From contig NW_026515535.1 of NCBI RefSeq assembly GCF_014898815.1, forward strand, positions 62,001-126,000: DNA of 64,000 bases, in the 5' to 3' direction. The DNA is from Panonychus citri (lineage: Eukaryota; Arthropoda; Arachnida; Trombidiformes; Tetranychidae). Of this stretch, positions 50,445-62,087 are shown one piece after another. The notes beneath the pieces were generated by a model. That model ran no database searches. It saw only the letters and a list, made by a program, of their open reading frames with translations, and was not told the origin of the DNA. Both the position numbers and the translations under genes were made by a program. Numbering within the stretch: position 1 is the stretch's first letter; the number at the start of each line of letters is the position of its first letter.

Positions 50445-51334
50445 TTTTACTTGTTCACATAAGGGACAGATTAAAATTAGCGTCTATTCAGCGCTAATCG
50501 TTGTTTCTTTTCGTCCATATGACTAGCAAAAAAACACAAATTATCATTGCTTCTGTCTAAATCATATGGTCTTGATAAAATGCATCATAGTGTATCTTTT
50601 AAACTTTTAAACTTTTTAACGATTTTTTTCATTCAATTTTCGTGAAAGTTTCGAACAAATCAGCGAGTTCAAACTTGAATATCATATTCTGTTCAATAGT
50701 ATTAATTTATTGTTTATCCGAAGCTATTTAAAAATGCTACAATTTTCAGCAACTTCGGGTGCTCGTCTCTTGGCGATCCATGGAACTAATTTACTAACCA
50801 AGGAAAGATGAACAAGGTGTAAACAAACGACCAAAAATTAAACATTGAGACGACAATTAACTATTGATACAACCATTAACATCCAATATTGATGATAGAT
50901 TTACATCTCAACAGGAACGTCTATTATTATTTATTGTTTAGTAAATTCTAAAGAAATGTATCCACTTAATTTCATTTTTTCGAGAAAATTTGAAACTTTT
51001 GAGATTTACCATTGTGATTCAATGGTAAAAAATCATTTTCATCGATTTTCACGTAGTAACAACATTGGTAAGAATCTAACTAACTAGTTAAAGGTTTACC
51101 TGTTTTCTTTTTAAACTTGAGCCCAACAAAAAAGAAATGAGAACGGATAAGACCAGTCAACTTGACCAGTGGAGATAAAGACTTGACCATTTCTCTTATT
51201 CTCTTAAAAAACACAAAGAATCGAGAAAGTGTTTACATTTAACTTGAATGTTGTTGAGGTTTTCTAGTTGGTCTGGAAAGAGAAAAAGAGGATTAATTGA
51301 ACTAATCGATAATAAGACATGAAAAATGTCTTCG
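50445..51334. other. Noncoding region right of the foldback elements
   Basis: AT-rich, with no supported gene. On the minus strand an ATG near 51190 opens about 30 codons ending at a GTAAAC donor (MVKSLSPLVKLTG...), which could be a first exon, but no continuing exon was recognised. Confidence 0.4.
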
Positions 51335-51577
51335 TCAAGATAAGAGAGATGAAATTTTCTTTTCCCATTTAACAAGCTCTTTCCTTCCCATATTGTTACT
51401 GAAAATCTGATTACTATCTAAGAGTAAATGGATATTGTTCAATAATTCAACGGCTCTTGGGAAGGAGGTTAATTGGTCAAATTGAATAAAGATCATTTCT
51501 CTTTCCTTACTTTTGTCCGGTAATAAAACTTTTCCTTTTTTCATTAATTGCGACGAACAGATTGAGAAAATCACCAC
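51335..51577 (-). CDS. Unrecognised short ORF
   Basis: From its first ATG (about 51544) it reads MKKGKVLLPDKSKEREMIFI and ends LVKWEKKISSLLS. The composition is protein-like (balanced charged and hydrophobic residues), unlike the simple-repeat frames elsewhere. I recognise no family. It could be a terminal exon of a gene or a remnant. It faces away from the WD-like exon at 51712. Confidence 0.25.
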   Translation of the reverse strand: MVIFSICSSQLMKKGKVLLPDKSKEREMIFIQFDQLTSFPRAVELLNNIHLLLDSNQIFSNNMGRKELVKWEKKISSLLS

Positions 51578-51711
51578 CAGGAGTCTCTAGTGAGGAAACA
51601 ACGTGTTCCAAACATGTGATTGTTTACTTTTTTAAAAAAGTTTTTTTATCTTTTCAATGAATAGTTTTCATTAATTTTATTTTTCACTTGGTTTAATTGT
51701 CACCATTAACA

Positions 51712-51830
51712 ATGAGTTGGTTAACCAATATCAAACAAATATCTTTGGAAGATACGATATTCGACAGCAAATTTCACCCAAGCAAACCCAACATTTTTGT
51801 CTGTGTCACTGTTTCTGGTGATCTTTTCAT
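51712..51830 (+). pseudogene. Orphan first exon, possibly WD40-repeat protein
   Basis: ATG followed by SWLTNIKQISLEDTIFDSKF and HPSKPNIFVCVTVSGDLF, then a GTAAGT donor after 119 bp (phase 2). A FHP...VSGDLF pattern is typical of the first blade of WD40 proteins such as the WDR55 group. No continuing exon was found downstream on this strand before the oppositely oriented ORFs, so it appears to be a truncated gene copy. A distant exon cannot be excluded. Confidence 0.35.
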
Positions 51831-52064
51831 GTAAGTCACCTTCTATTGTTAAACAATACAATTTATCTTATCTTCATTTTCGGGTAATATTAAGTTTCAT
51901 TACCAGCTCCCATTTATACATATGATTGATACACCTCTCGATGACCATAAAATTACAGTTTAATGGCAAACGTTACAATTTCAATTCCATTGTAATATAA
52001 TAACGATCAACGTAAAATTATAAAATCAACACAATTAAATTCATCATCTTCATCGTCTTCAATT
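51831..52064. other. Short AT-rich spacer
   Basis: No coding or RNA feature seen between the orphan exon and the minus-strand ORFs. Confidence 0.4.
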
Positions 52065-52983
52065 TCATCGACAATAGTTATTCCTAAGATTAAAGTCACC
52101 AATGGTCCAATGGTTCCAAATTAAAGAATCGAGATTCTCTATCTCTCTCAGTTTTTGTTTTGCTCTATCACTAAGCAAATCTGTCGCTGTGATTTGTTTT
52201 GAACGATATGATCTGCTGATTTGTTCGGCCAATAAACGGTATTTATTTGGTGGTGTTGTGTAGGATAATTGGCAGTACAATCTTTCCTGGTACTCGACTC
52301 TCTTAACAGTTGATGCAAGGGTTGCAGGCGATTTAATGAAACTTTCACGTCTTAAAGACCGTCGATGTTTTTCTTGAGGTTTATCGTCTACGTCAGTCCA
52401 ACAACTATCAACAGGATTAAGTCCACCACTTGACTTTTTATAACCTCCGTCAGAATTTGTCAAGGTAGATCCATTGGCGATCTGTGGACTTACACGAATC
52501 TCTGAAATGTTTTGCTGAATTTTGGAATCACTTTGCTTTTTTCGCTGCATCGATATCTTTTTTAATGCTTTCGGCAACAGTCACCTTCTCAGCAGTTTTT
52601 CAACAGAAACAGCCAATTGCTGACGTAAAGATGTCAGAGTAGAAACGTCATTTTCGGAAGAACAAATAGAAACACTTTCAACAACAATATCTTGACTAAC
52701 AGCCATCAATTCCATTGAGTAGTCATTCTGAGTGAAAAGAGCTTTTTTCAAATTTTCTCGCTCGATTTTTTACCATTTTTTTAATAAGCCTTTGCTTAAA
52801 AGGTGTTTTTCTGGTCTTTTTATTATTTGTATTTCCTCCAAGAATTTGATAAGGTGAAGCGCCACTTCGAGTTAATTTTCTAAACTCAGTTTCTCGTAGA
52901 GAATAATATTTTCTTGTTTTGGAAGAAACTGGAGTTTGATAGTTTGATGACAATTCAAGGATCAAATCAATCTTTATTTCCAT
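52065..52983 (-). pseudogene. Broken basic ORF of unknown family
   Basis: Starts at the ATG at 52983 (MEIKIDLILELSSNYQ), continues with SSKTRKYYSLRETEFRKLTR and a Lys/Arg-rich segment, then shifts frame at an A-run near 52740. The new frame (ALFTQNDYSMELMAVSQDIV) runs to an in-frame TGA at 52581-52583 and then continues in the same frame (LLPKALKKIS...) to 52065, ending in WNHWTIGDFNLRNNYCR. Joined, it would be roughly 300 residues, basic, Ser-rich and without known domains. The two lesions suggest decay; an intron across the break is the alternative. Confidence 0.5.
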
Positions 52984-53241
52984 GTTGTTTACAAATTCAA
53001 TTGGTGATAAATATAAATGAATTGACCCGCAGAGAGAAAGATGGAAATTTAAAGAATATGATGAGCAACTTGAATGATGGATAAAAAGATGATGGAATCG
53101 CCAATCAAACCCAGTAAATCTTCAACAATTAACACATAACCTGAGAGAGAGAGATCGTAAAAAATAGAAAACAAGTTAATAATCATTGAAAATTATGGAT
53201 TAGCAGAAGAGAGAAAAACAACAACTTTGATTAAAAGACAA

Positions 53242-53273
53242 ACACTGTGTTTGAAACACATAAAACACAGTGT
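53242..53273. repeat. 11-bp perfect stem-loop
   Basis: ACACTGTGTTT pairs with AAACACAGTGT across a 10-nt AT-rich loop. Confidence 0.75.
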
Positions 53274-53315
53274 GAGGAACATTTAAAATTTTTTCTCAAT
53301 ATTTGCTTTTCTTTT

Positions 53316-53330
53316 CAACAGATGGCGTTA
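53316..53330 (+). promoter_or_regulatory. CTCF-like AGATGGCG word
   Basis: CAACAGATGGCGTTA resembles the core of CTCF sites (NNAGATGGCG). It matches fewer positions than the site at 28970. Confidence 0.25.
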
Positions 53331-53781
53331 CTTTCGTTTTTCGATCAGATGTTTTGTCCAAATGATTTAATTCCGAACAATTTATTTAATTTGATTGATT
53401 GTCAATCATAATCAATTTGTCCCGGTGGTTTAATCACTGTTACTTTATTGTGCTGAGCAGTTTCTACTGGTGATCTATTACTTACTTGTTTATTCATGTA
53501 TCTCCTCATCAAGTGACATCTCTCATTGACAATCAGATGTGTTTTCAGCCTTTGGTGTGACTTTGATCATCTTAATTGTTACAATTTTAGTTTTTTGCGT
53601 CATCAAACTACTAAATTTAAAAAATAACATTGGGTTAGAAAATTTATCTTCATTCACTATTTTCATGAATAAAAGTGAAAAAACTGTCAATTCAATAATC
53701 AGTCCACCTCGAGTTCAAAATGCCTCTTACCCAGAACTCAATTTATCAATATTTCATTTCCCACCTCCCACCCTGAGCCAA

Positions 53782-55399
53782 TCAATTTTCGCTTCGTGCG
53801 TCATGATTAGCGTGTTGACTGTTGATATGAGAGGCAAGTTTAAAGTTGTTTGTACTTCTTTTTTCACAAATTGGACAGATTGAAACGTAGTGAATGCTGA
53901 ATAAATGATTTTCTAAATTTTGATTGCTGGCAAAGCTTTTACTACACTTGTGTTGCTGATCATAAATGCAAGTGTATTTATTGCCCTCTTTACATTTGTA
54001 TCGGAGCAAAAATGAAGTAATTTCAACAATAGAAACCTTTTCGCTGGATCTTTTATCGATATAGATAAATTTCCACTTTTCAAATTTGTTTCTCAACCGT
54101 TCCATTTCACTTGAATCGAGTTCTTCAGAAACTGATGAGTTTTGGCACATTGACACATCAACATCACCGCTTTGACTTTGGTCGCCTGTCCATGCATCTG
54201 AGCTTTTTTCTTCTTCCCGCTCAGACGTTTCGTCAAGAACAGGGTCAAAAACAAGATCAGATACTGTGTTGATGTTTACACATTGAGTTGATTGATTGCC
54301 ATGTGGATCTTTGAGCTTCTTTTCATTGATGTCTGGAGTATCGGAGTAGTTATTACTCTTTGCTTTAATTTCTTGAAGATCGCAAATTATGTCTGCTATG
54401 TCTTCGCAAAGTGAATAGCTTTTATTCAACTTTTTTTCGCAGTTAAAGTTTACTTTCATTGTGTTTTTCACGATTCTTGAAAGGCAGCTTTCGAAAACAT
54501 CACCACCTTCTTTAAGATTTTTGATATTCGAACCAAGAAAGCTGTAAAAAGGATCAGCTTGTCGGTGCATTCGATCTAGTGCATCATTGACACCTTCCCT
54601 TTTCAATTCAAGTTCTTCCAGATTTGTGTTTGGCACTTGAGAATTCATCTTATTAGAATCTACAGAACTTTGTTCCAATTCTGCTTTTTTTCTCAGCAAG
54701 TTTCTTATTTGCGTCTTGTAATTTGCAAGTTGTGAGAGGCTTTGCTGGATTTTGTATTCTCTCTTTAATTTTTATCTCCTCAGCCACAATACTTTTCTGA
54801 ATCTCTACCACTTTCCTTGAAAGGCAATCATAAAGTTCAGTTAATAAATTCTTTTTAAAACAGCTCTCACTTGCCGATTCGCCAATATCGTTTTCTTCCA
54901 TTGAAATTTCTCCAGCCAATAAAGGAAGTTAATTCCTCTCTTTTATATCTTCATCCATAATTTCCTTGAGACTTGAGAGATCACTGATTTGATCCATAAA
55001 CTGAGATACCAGAGTTTTTTGGGAATCGACAACACGCTGAAGTAATAATCGCAAAAGCTTCCAGTTTAATTTTAATTTGAAACAACTTTTCGAAACCTTT
55101 TCATCCATGAGTTGCTGCTGGTGAACAACCGAAGACTGATACTTAGAGATCTTCTTCATTTCTTCAGACGGACGAATCATTATTTTCTCCAAATCAGAGA
55201 TTAATTTTTTTTCTCAGCTTCCAAAGTTGCGAGAGTTTTGCTTCTATAATGCAATTCATTCTTTAATTGATTAGCTATGGCCTCCGAGGTTGCCTCGCGG
55301 ATCAATTGTTCATCTGGGGAGGGTGGAAAGCCAAAAAAATAATTTTCATTACTTTTTCCCTTTCTTTTCAGGGGGTTGACCACTCCAATTAAAGCTCAT
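53782..55399 (-). pseudogene. Frameshifted coiled-coil protein with C-terminal C2H2 zinc finger
   Basis: A continuous protein-like path runs from the ATG at 55399 (MSFNWSGQPPEKK) through frames that change at A-runs near 55347, 55205 and 54700, with an in-frame TAA at 54929-54931. The largest intact piece is 54699-53782 (305 codons). The N-terminal half is Lys/Glu/Gln-rich and coiled-coil-like; the middle is acidic and Ser-rich; the C-terminus has one regular C2H2 finger (CPICEKRSTNNFKLASHINSQH, CX2CX12HX4H) preceded by a CX7C finger-like segment. I do not recognise the family. Three of the four breaks are single-base length changes in A-runs, which means either mutational decay or assembly error. 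Confidence 0.6.
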
Positions 55400-55545
55400 A
55401 CTGTTTCCTGTCGATTCTCGATAACTTGATGATATTGATGAAATGTTTAAGGTGTTGACAAAATTATCATTACTATTGAGAGTTGACAATGGTAGTGAAA
55501 ACTGATTTTGTCAATTTACTGGTAAACTGAAGACCTTTACCACTT

Positions 55546-55680
55546 TTGTAATGTTAATTCAGCTAAAGGTAAATTTCAAGTTCCAAATTCTTAAGATTTG
55601 ATACCATACGAGGCGTTTAAAATGAGAAAAGAAACACAATTTTCTGAAACTATTGACAATTGATCACTTTTAACTTCACT
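55546..55680. repeat. Diverged partial third copy of the 275-bp element
   Basis: Alignable by eye to the central part of the element at 55707-55982 (ATGTTAATTCAG...AAAGG, GATACCA, TTTTCTGAAAC, AATTGATCACTTTT in the same order), but with many substitutions. It sits just left of the intact copy in the same orientation. Confidence 0.6.
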
Positions 55681-55706
55681 TGAAAAAAATTCTCAGTAAG
55701 AATCTC

Positions 55707-55982
55707 GGTTAAGCCTAAATAGCCAGAAATGGGATCAAGTCTTAATGAATTGAGTCCAATGTTAATTCAGTTAAAGGCAAATTTTAAGATCGAAATCCAG
55801 AAGCATTGATACCACATGAGATATTTTCACATGAAAAAGAAAACTGAATTTCTTTGAAACGATTGTTAATTTGTTCACTAGTATTTCTTTTTTGCTAATT
55901 AATTGATCACTTTTCTTTAATTAAATAATAATACACTAATTAGAGTTGAAAACTGATTAAACTTTTCTCTCTGGTTATTTAG
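55707..55982. mobile_element. MITE-like repeat, right copy (about 275 bp)
   Basis: The partner of 38148-38422: same orientation, same core length, only scattered substitutions. It lies about 310 bp upstream of the start of the minus-strand coiled-coil/zinc-finger ORF. Confidence 0.75.
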
Positions 55983-57088
55983 GTTTTATTGTGTATCCAG
56001 GTTACAGGAGTTGTATAACAACTGAGTGTGCTTGGTTTCACACCCACCATGAGGTCATTATACCACCTCATTTACAGGATAACCTTTAAAAAGTTTCATT
56101 TTTTCAGTTTCTTCAATTATCAGTACATGTTCAATAATTGTTATAAGTTTCTTGTCAATTAGGATATGGTCCAACTGTATTCTCCATAGAGCTACTTCAT
56201 CGTTATCATCATGGCGTCCAAGTTGGTATTTGTTTGGGTTTCATGTAAGAGGATCAATTGACCGATTTAAACCAATGAGATACCAAATTAAATTGAATCA
56301 TTCAGATGCTAAGATTGTAGAGAAAAATAAGAAAATTCATTAAAATTCATGATATAGAGAAGAGAGAAAGAGAGAGAAAAGAGAAGAAGAGATGAAACAA
56401 AAGAGAAAGAGATAGAGAAAGAAAGTGATTTTCAAGTTTTTGAATTTTCGTTTTTTAAGAGCGTTTTTGATTGTCGTTTTTGAGTGGCGTTTTTGAGTGG
56501 CGTTTGTTTCACTTTATGTGTCACTTATAACTATCACATGGAAAGAAAATGAAAACAGGATAAAACCATAACAAACCAAAAAAAAAAAAAAGGCTCGGGG
56601 ACTATAAGACCAGAGATTTCTGGTCGAATAGGCTGCTCCCAAAGTGAAAGGTGAAGAAATCACATTTACAAATTGAAGAGAAAAAATTAACGCGCCAAAT
56701 ACAATTTCTTATCTTAGGAATTTTTTTCGCAATTAACGTAATTACTTCTTAATTTGAAACAATCAGTGACTCATTTGTAATAGAAAACCAATGAACAATT
56801 TAGATTACATGTAATAATTAATAATTTGAATACAATGAAGATCTAATCAGTTGATAAATTGGTGAAAACAATGTTAACTTAATAGTTGATACGAAATCAA
56901 TTTAATCAATTGAAGGTAGTTAATTGCTACTAGAATTTATTAAAGATCATAATTGATTGCGGTGGGTGGATTTAGTAGACTGTCTTTTCAATGATTAAAC
57001 TAATTTGATTTGAGTAAAAGTAAAATGTAAATATAAGATTCAAATTATTGATCAAGTTGGTTAATTGTTATTTTCTTGTGCCAACAAA
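55983..57088. other. Upstream region of the LolA-like/PAN gene
   Basis: Contains an A-rich tract followed by the second 48-bp repeat (56593-56640), a purine-rich GAGA stretch at about 56355-56425 and an ACGCGCCAAAT word near 56690 that resembles an E2F site. A possible short exon at about 56162-56248 (acceptor AATTAG, donor GTAAGA) gives no recognisable peptide and was not annotated. Confidence 0.4.
56593..56640. repeat. 48-bp dispersed repeat with internal palindrome, copy 2
   Basis: Second copy of the sequence at 48640-48687, here immediately preceded by a run of A residues. This is compatible with an oligo-A-associated insertion. Confidence 0.75.
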
Positions 57089-60000
57089 ATGTTAACTATT
57101 AAAAGTGAATTTATTTTAATTGTTTTAACAATTTGTTTTCATTTTTTGCATCAAGTTAATTGTGATTGTCCAGATAAAGGTAATCAAAGTAAAATTATTC
57201 CAAATATAAAATCTCTTATTAATGGTAAATCATCTTACCGATTGCGAGTGGAAATAATTAATTCTGATTATGTTTCCATTGAGATTGATGAGTATTACAA
57301 TTTAATTGAACAATCAGGTTGGTTTAATTGTTATTATTCAACAGCAATTAAAGATGCAAATGTTGTGAAAGTTAATTATTATCAAAAGACAAAGGAAATA
57401 TTTACAATTACCAATGAAAATTGTGTAACCCAAACTCTTGACCATGAAACTGGTCAAGCGACAATCAATCAATGGTTTAAATCAGAAAATTTAACTAATC
57501 TAATGATTAACGATTATAATCAAATGCTTGGACCTTCATTACTATTTGATTTCATTGAAAGTATTGAAAATGAAAGTAAATTCATTGGAAGTGAAATGAT
57601 TGATGGTCATTCAACTGACCATTGGTTTTACTGTTTGGACTCGACTAGTGGTCAGTTTATTGAATTTTGGTTCGATTCTAAATCATTTGAACCGTTTCGA
57701 GTTTCAATTTATCAATCAGATGAATTAGAACCTTTGATTGTTTATAATTTTATCGAGTTTGAACCTTTAATTGACCTCGAGGCGTTTGTTTATCCCGTTG
57801 GATTTGGATGTCAACCGAATGGTCAGTCAATGGACAAAACTTTCCCCTGGAATAAAAATATTGACTCATTTTCTTTACAAATGGAAGCGGTCATTTCATT
57901 TGGATCATCGGATAAAACTGAACTGACCAGTATAAAGATAACTAAATATCAGGAAACTTTTTCATTTGAAATAAATGATGAATCAAAAATTAGTAAAATT
58001 ATTCAAAATGGTCAACACTTTGGACGATATTTAATCAATCAAACAACTGGTCAGTGTACAATTGACGAGATTGACCCAATTGAAATTGACCCGACATTAA
58101 ATCACAATCACATAACAACTTGGCCTTACCACAATAAAGTAGAGTTTAATTTACTAACTAAGATAATCTTAGAATCGGAAATTAAAGTTAATTACATGGG
58201 AGAAATTATCAATTCCAATGGTCAAACAATGGACATTTATGAACAATCAATTAGAAACTTTTTCCTCTACGATTCACCAACAACAATTGACGCAATTGCT
58301 AATTACTATTTTCCAGTTCAATCAATTAATCAACAACAACAATCAATCCCGAGTAAAATAATAATCCGACCAATTAACGTTGATAAAATAGTTTCCCATC
58401 AACCGATTCCCTCACTAATTGAGATGACAACAATTAACCATTCAGAGGATTTAAATGAGGATCCAATTGATGGTCAGTTTGATGTAAGTAATTGCTACTC
58501 TGAGACTGGACGTTACACTTGGTTCCAATTGATTTTATCCGATCTTGATGATATTCCGATTTCAAGTGTGTCAACAATCAGGAGAGCAATTAGTAAATTG
58601 TTGGAATCATTTATTCCCAAAATAAGATTACCCGAAATATTGGTAACCATTGACGGAACGGAAGTTTATGTGACCTGTAAATTGTTGGAAAGACCATCGA
58701 TCAGGTTTAATTATCTTGGCCAAGATTCGTATACAATTAGCAATCCAAGTGTGGTGATTGGTCAAGACAATCTAGATGATTGCGGTCAATTGTGCACCGA
58801 TGATGTTAATTGTCTTGAATTCTCGTATTGTAAAGATACACGTTGTTTAATTTTCTCACCTTCGAGTCCATCATTATCAGAACTTTCATCGAATCTTAAT
58901 TGTTCATTATTTCGTAAGAGCATTTTCAATCAGAATGACCTTTACAATCAAGACAATAAAAGGTTCGACTGGTCATCTAATCAATTGTCCAGTTCACGAA
59001 CTATTTTACATCAATTGAAACGAAAATGTGACGATGGGTTAATTGTTATTCCAGAATTAAATTTATCAGCTGATGATTTATTCATTGTTAATGGTCCCGA
59101 AGATGTTGGCTCTTTGGCCACCAAGTATAATGATCTTGAGAGTGATTTAAAAAAGGTCAACAATTATAATCTAATTGGTAAAAATCGGCGACTATCAACT
59201 GGATTAACGACAATTAATGATATTAGTTATCAAGAGTGTCTTTTATTATGTGAAAACGATGTTAATTGTTACAGTTTATCATTTTGTTCATCAACTTTAT
59301 CCGAATGTATCTTATCCTCATCGACGAGTAAGTTAATCACTAATTCACTTAAACAATTAACAAGTTTCGCTGATAATTGTAATCTTTTTGAAAGTAAGTC
59401 ATTGTTACCATTTAGTGTTAAACTTTACTAATTATTAATTGCTCTCTAATTATTCAGAATCATATTTGTCCTTTTACAATAAATTTCCTGGTACAAGTTT
59501 GGTGATCGATTCATTGGAAACCATTGAAAATATTGATTCCGTTAATTGTGCTGATCGTTGTTTACAATTAGATTCAAATTGTCAATCATTTGATTATTGT
59601 GATAATAAAAATCAACAGGAATCAAGGTAACGTAATAATTTCATATGATAATAACGATGCTAATTGTCAACAATTAACTATTTCTCTTTCTAGTGATAAA
59701 TCAATTTGTGTCCTACACTCTTATCATGTTTCAATTAATCAACTAATTAACGGTAATATTTGGGACTTTAGTAAATCAAAATGTGATCATTATGCAAGTA
59801 AGTTAATTGTTTGATTTTGGTACTAATTTGAATGATAATTAATAGAAATGATTTAAATTGTTTCTCGTTATTAGAAAGATTATCTCGAGATTATCAACAT
59901 TTACCTGGAGTTAAATTTGATGATAAAAATGATTTAATTCAAGTGATTAATGAGATTACCGATGTATCAATGGAAAGATGTGCTTCTAATTGTAATCGAT

Positions 60001-60296
60001 CACCAAATGATTGTAAATCATTTGAATTTTGCGAAAATTTTGGACCAAATGATCAACATGATTATCTAACAACTTGCAGATTATCAACTTACAAACCAAG
60101 TTCAACAATTAACAATCAAGGAATAGAATCATCAGTTAATCAATGTTCAGTTTATGTTAAGCAAAGATTAACTGATAATCGCAATCAGTTAATTGTGGAT
60201 AATTATTCAATGGCCATAACCTTAAATGCTTTCTTTTTCATTGGAGCCTTTGTTTGTGGTGTAATTGCTTCAATCTACTATACGAAAAAAAGATGA
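57089..60296 (+). CDS. Large type I membrane protein: LolA-like N-terminus, four PAN/apple-like Cys modules, C-terminal TM
   Basis: Exons are 57089-59393, 59458-59626, 59694-59797 and 59875-60296 (GT-AG, phases agree), giving 999 residues. The first ATG is at 57089; residues 1-25 are a signal peptide (FILIVLTICFHFLHQVNC). About 30-500 look like the LolA-like lipoprotein-fold repeats found in arthropod and nematode secreted proteins (YNLIEQSGWF, DHWFYC, EFWFDSKSFEPFRV). Four Cys modules follow at roughly 556-610, 697-768, 769-860 and 870-960, each with a CxxxC-x5-NC-x2-F-x2-C core (for example CADRCLQLDSNCQSFDYC), as in PAN/apple domains. Residues about 973-993 form a transmembrane helix with a short TKKR tail. 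It is probably a cell-surface protein; ligand unknown. Confidence 0.82.
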
Positions 60297-60989
60297 AAAA
60301 TTAACAACAATTAACTAATTGTTTCTCTCTTTAAGAAATAAAAATCTCTAGACAAGTTTATCTTTCAATTGATTGGAAAAGGTTGATTGTTAAAAGTGAA
60401 ATCAATTAACCTTTTTTTTTTGCACAATAAACAAAAGTTAATTAAAATGTTGACTAATCTGATTTGACTGAATCAATTAACAATGATACCAAAAAAAATG
60501 TAATTAAATTGTTAACCTTCAATATTTTTAACTTCTTCTTGGGAAACAAAATGTATTTAAGTTTTGCAGATAATTAAGAAATTGATTGTTAAATGAGATA
60601 ATTACAAAAACCCTTTTGTTCACATTTCTCAAATAATCAGATGATAATCAAATCAAAACAGCAAAGAGATAGTTCAATGGACTTAATTGTTGAGGAGAAA
60701 GAGATGTAATTAGTTAATGGTAGTAGTTAGCAGACGTCTTAATTGAATTTTGAGATGTTAATATTAGATTAACATTAGATAATTTAACAATCAATTGATT
60801 CTTAATTACCCAGTATGTTAATTCAGTGATTTCAGATTTGTTGTTGTTGTTTTTGTTGCTTTTTTCGTGGAATTAGTTGAATGACGAAATGTGAAGTAAC
60901 TAAATTGTCTTGAAATTTTTAGAGATATCAAAAGGTTGATTGTGATAAGTGACACTTTTAAATCCCAATATCTGATAGAGAGCAATAAA
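60297..60989. other. Convergent 3' region between the PAN-type gene and eIF3k
   Basis: AT-rich sequence holding both 3' ends. AATAAAAAT near 60340 could be the polyadenylation signal of the plus-strand gene. No gene seen. Confidence 0.5.
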
Positions 60990-62087
60990 TTATCGATATG
61001 AAGCTAGAACGGGAGCAACAGATTCGAAGTCAATTGTTTCGGTTATGTTCTTGGTCTTAATATTTGCTTCTTGATTAGTGATGAAAATTACTCCTGGTTT
61101 GACTTCTTTCCATTCACTTTGTTTCATCCATGGTTCAAGTTGAGCATCATTTACATTTAACAGTTTCTTGAGAGTTGGTTTATCAATGTTTTGATAGGTG
61201 ATACTGATAACGTAGCAAATATCTGAAAGAGAGAGAGAGAAATTGATCAGAGTTAATAATTGAATCAGAAAGATGATCGATTATTTTGTAGGTAAACTTA
61301 CATTTACGAACTGTATCCGTAAATCCAGTGACATGACTGAACAAATTTGGATTCTTGTCAACGAAACTCTAAGATGGAAAATTTTTCATAAATATTAGAT
61401 TTTGAGTGGAAAAAAATTTTGAGATTAAAAAGAATCTTTTTTTTCATCGAGAATTGATTTACTAACCCAGAAATCGATGAAGGCGCAAGTTTCCAATGTA
61501 TGATGAACTCCACAAAGATTTTTGATTGTATCTAATTCCAACTATAGAAAAAGAGAAAATGAGAAAAAAGAAAACATATTGTTACAAACAAAAAGAACAT
61601 GAAAATATGAATTAGATAGATCTTACATTAGATGGATCAATTAAACACTTGCAAAGGACAAAATCAGTATGTGGCATGTTGGTTAAAGCCTTAATGAGAA
61701 TATCTTCACAAATATTGGCCTTAAATGATAATGGATTAAACTGGTACAATTTAAGAATGGCAAGATTTGCTTCCAAATCATAGAAATTATCTTTTATCTG
61801 AGCATCAACATACTCCTCCAATTGGGCAATATTGTTTGGGTTGTACCTGAAGGTAGAAAGGGAGAAAAAGCAAAGGTAAAAGATGAAAGGAAATCCGAAA
61901 ATAAGAAAGAATAGAAAACCAATTAAAAGACAAAGGAATAAAATCAACTAATCACTAACACAAACAATTATTAAAACTCTCAAAAAGGTAACACAACAGG
62001 AAGAAAAAACCATAAGATTACCTACCTGTTAATACCCTTTAACATGTCAGAGATAATCTCTTTCATCTCATCACTTTGCATTTCCAT
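60990..62087 (-). CDS. eIF3k: Eukaryotic translation initiation factor 3 subunit K, five exons
   Basis: Exons are 62087-62026, 61846-61627, 61541-61467, 61368-61302 and 61222-60990, with GT-AG borders and a continuous frame, giving 218 residues, the same length as the human protein. eIF3k is a non-core subunit of the eIF3 complex on the 40S ribosome, with HEAT-like helices and a winged-helix end. Seen: YNPNNIAQLEEYV, NFYDLEANLAILKLYQFNP, the hallmark ALTNMPHTDFVLCKCLID, LETCAFIDFW, and the C-terminal winged-helix part ending TETIDFESVAPVLASYR. It is convergent with the PAN-type gene and divergent from hedgehog. Confidence 0.95.

Larger units (their letters stand above)
52984..53781. other. 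Noncoding spacer between two broken ORFs
   Basis: Contains a short GA run, an 11-bp stem-loop (53242-53273) and a CTCF-like word. The plus-strand open frame at the right end is antisense to the zinc-finger ORF and not supported. Confidence 0.45.

Noticed and set aside
53539..53883. 114-codon plus-strand frame with an apparent transmembrane segment
   Set aside because: Overlaps the zinc-finger ORF end antisense; the hydrophobic run comes from T-rich DNA and the true start is unclear.
56162..56248. Possible short exon (AATTAG acceptor, GTAAGA donor)
   Set aside because: None of the three frames gives a recognisable peptide and no partner exon was found.
57065..57088. Start of the PAN-type gene at a TTG at 57065
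   Set aside because: The ATG at 57089 directly precedes a good signal peptide; non-ATG initiation is unnecessary.
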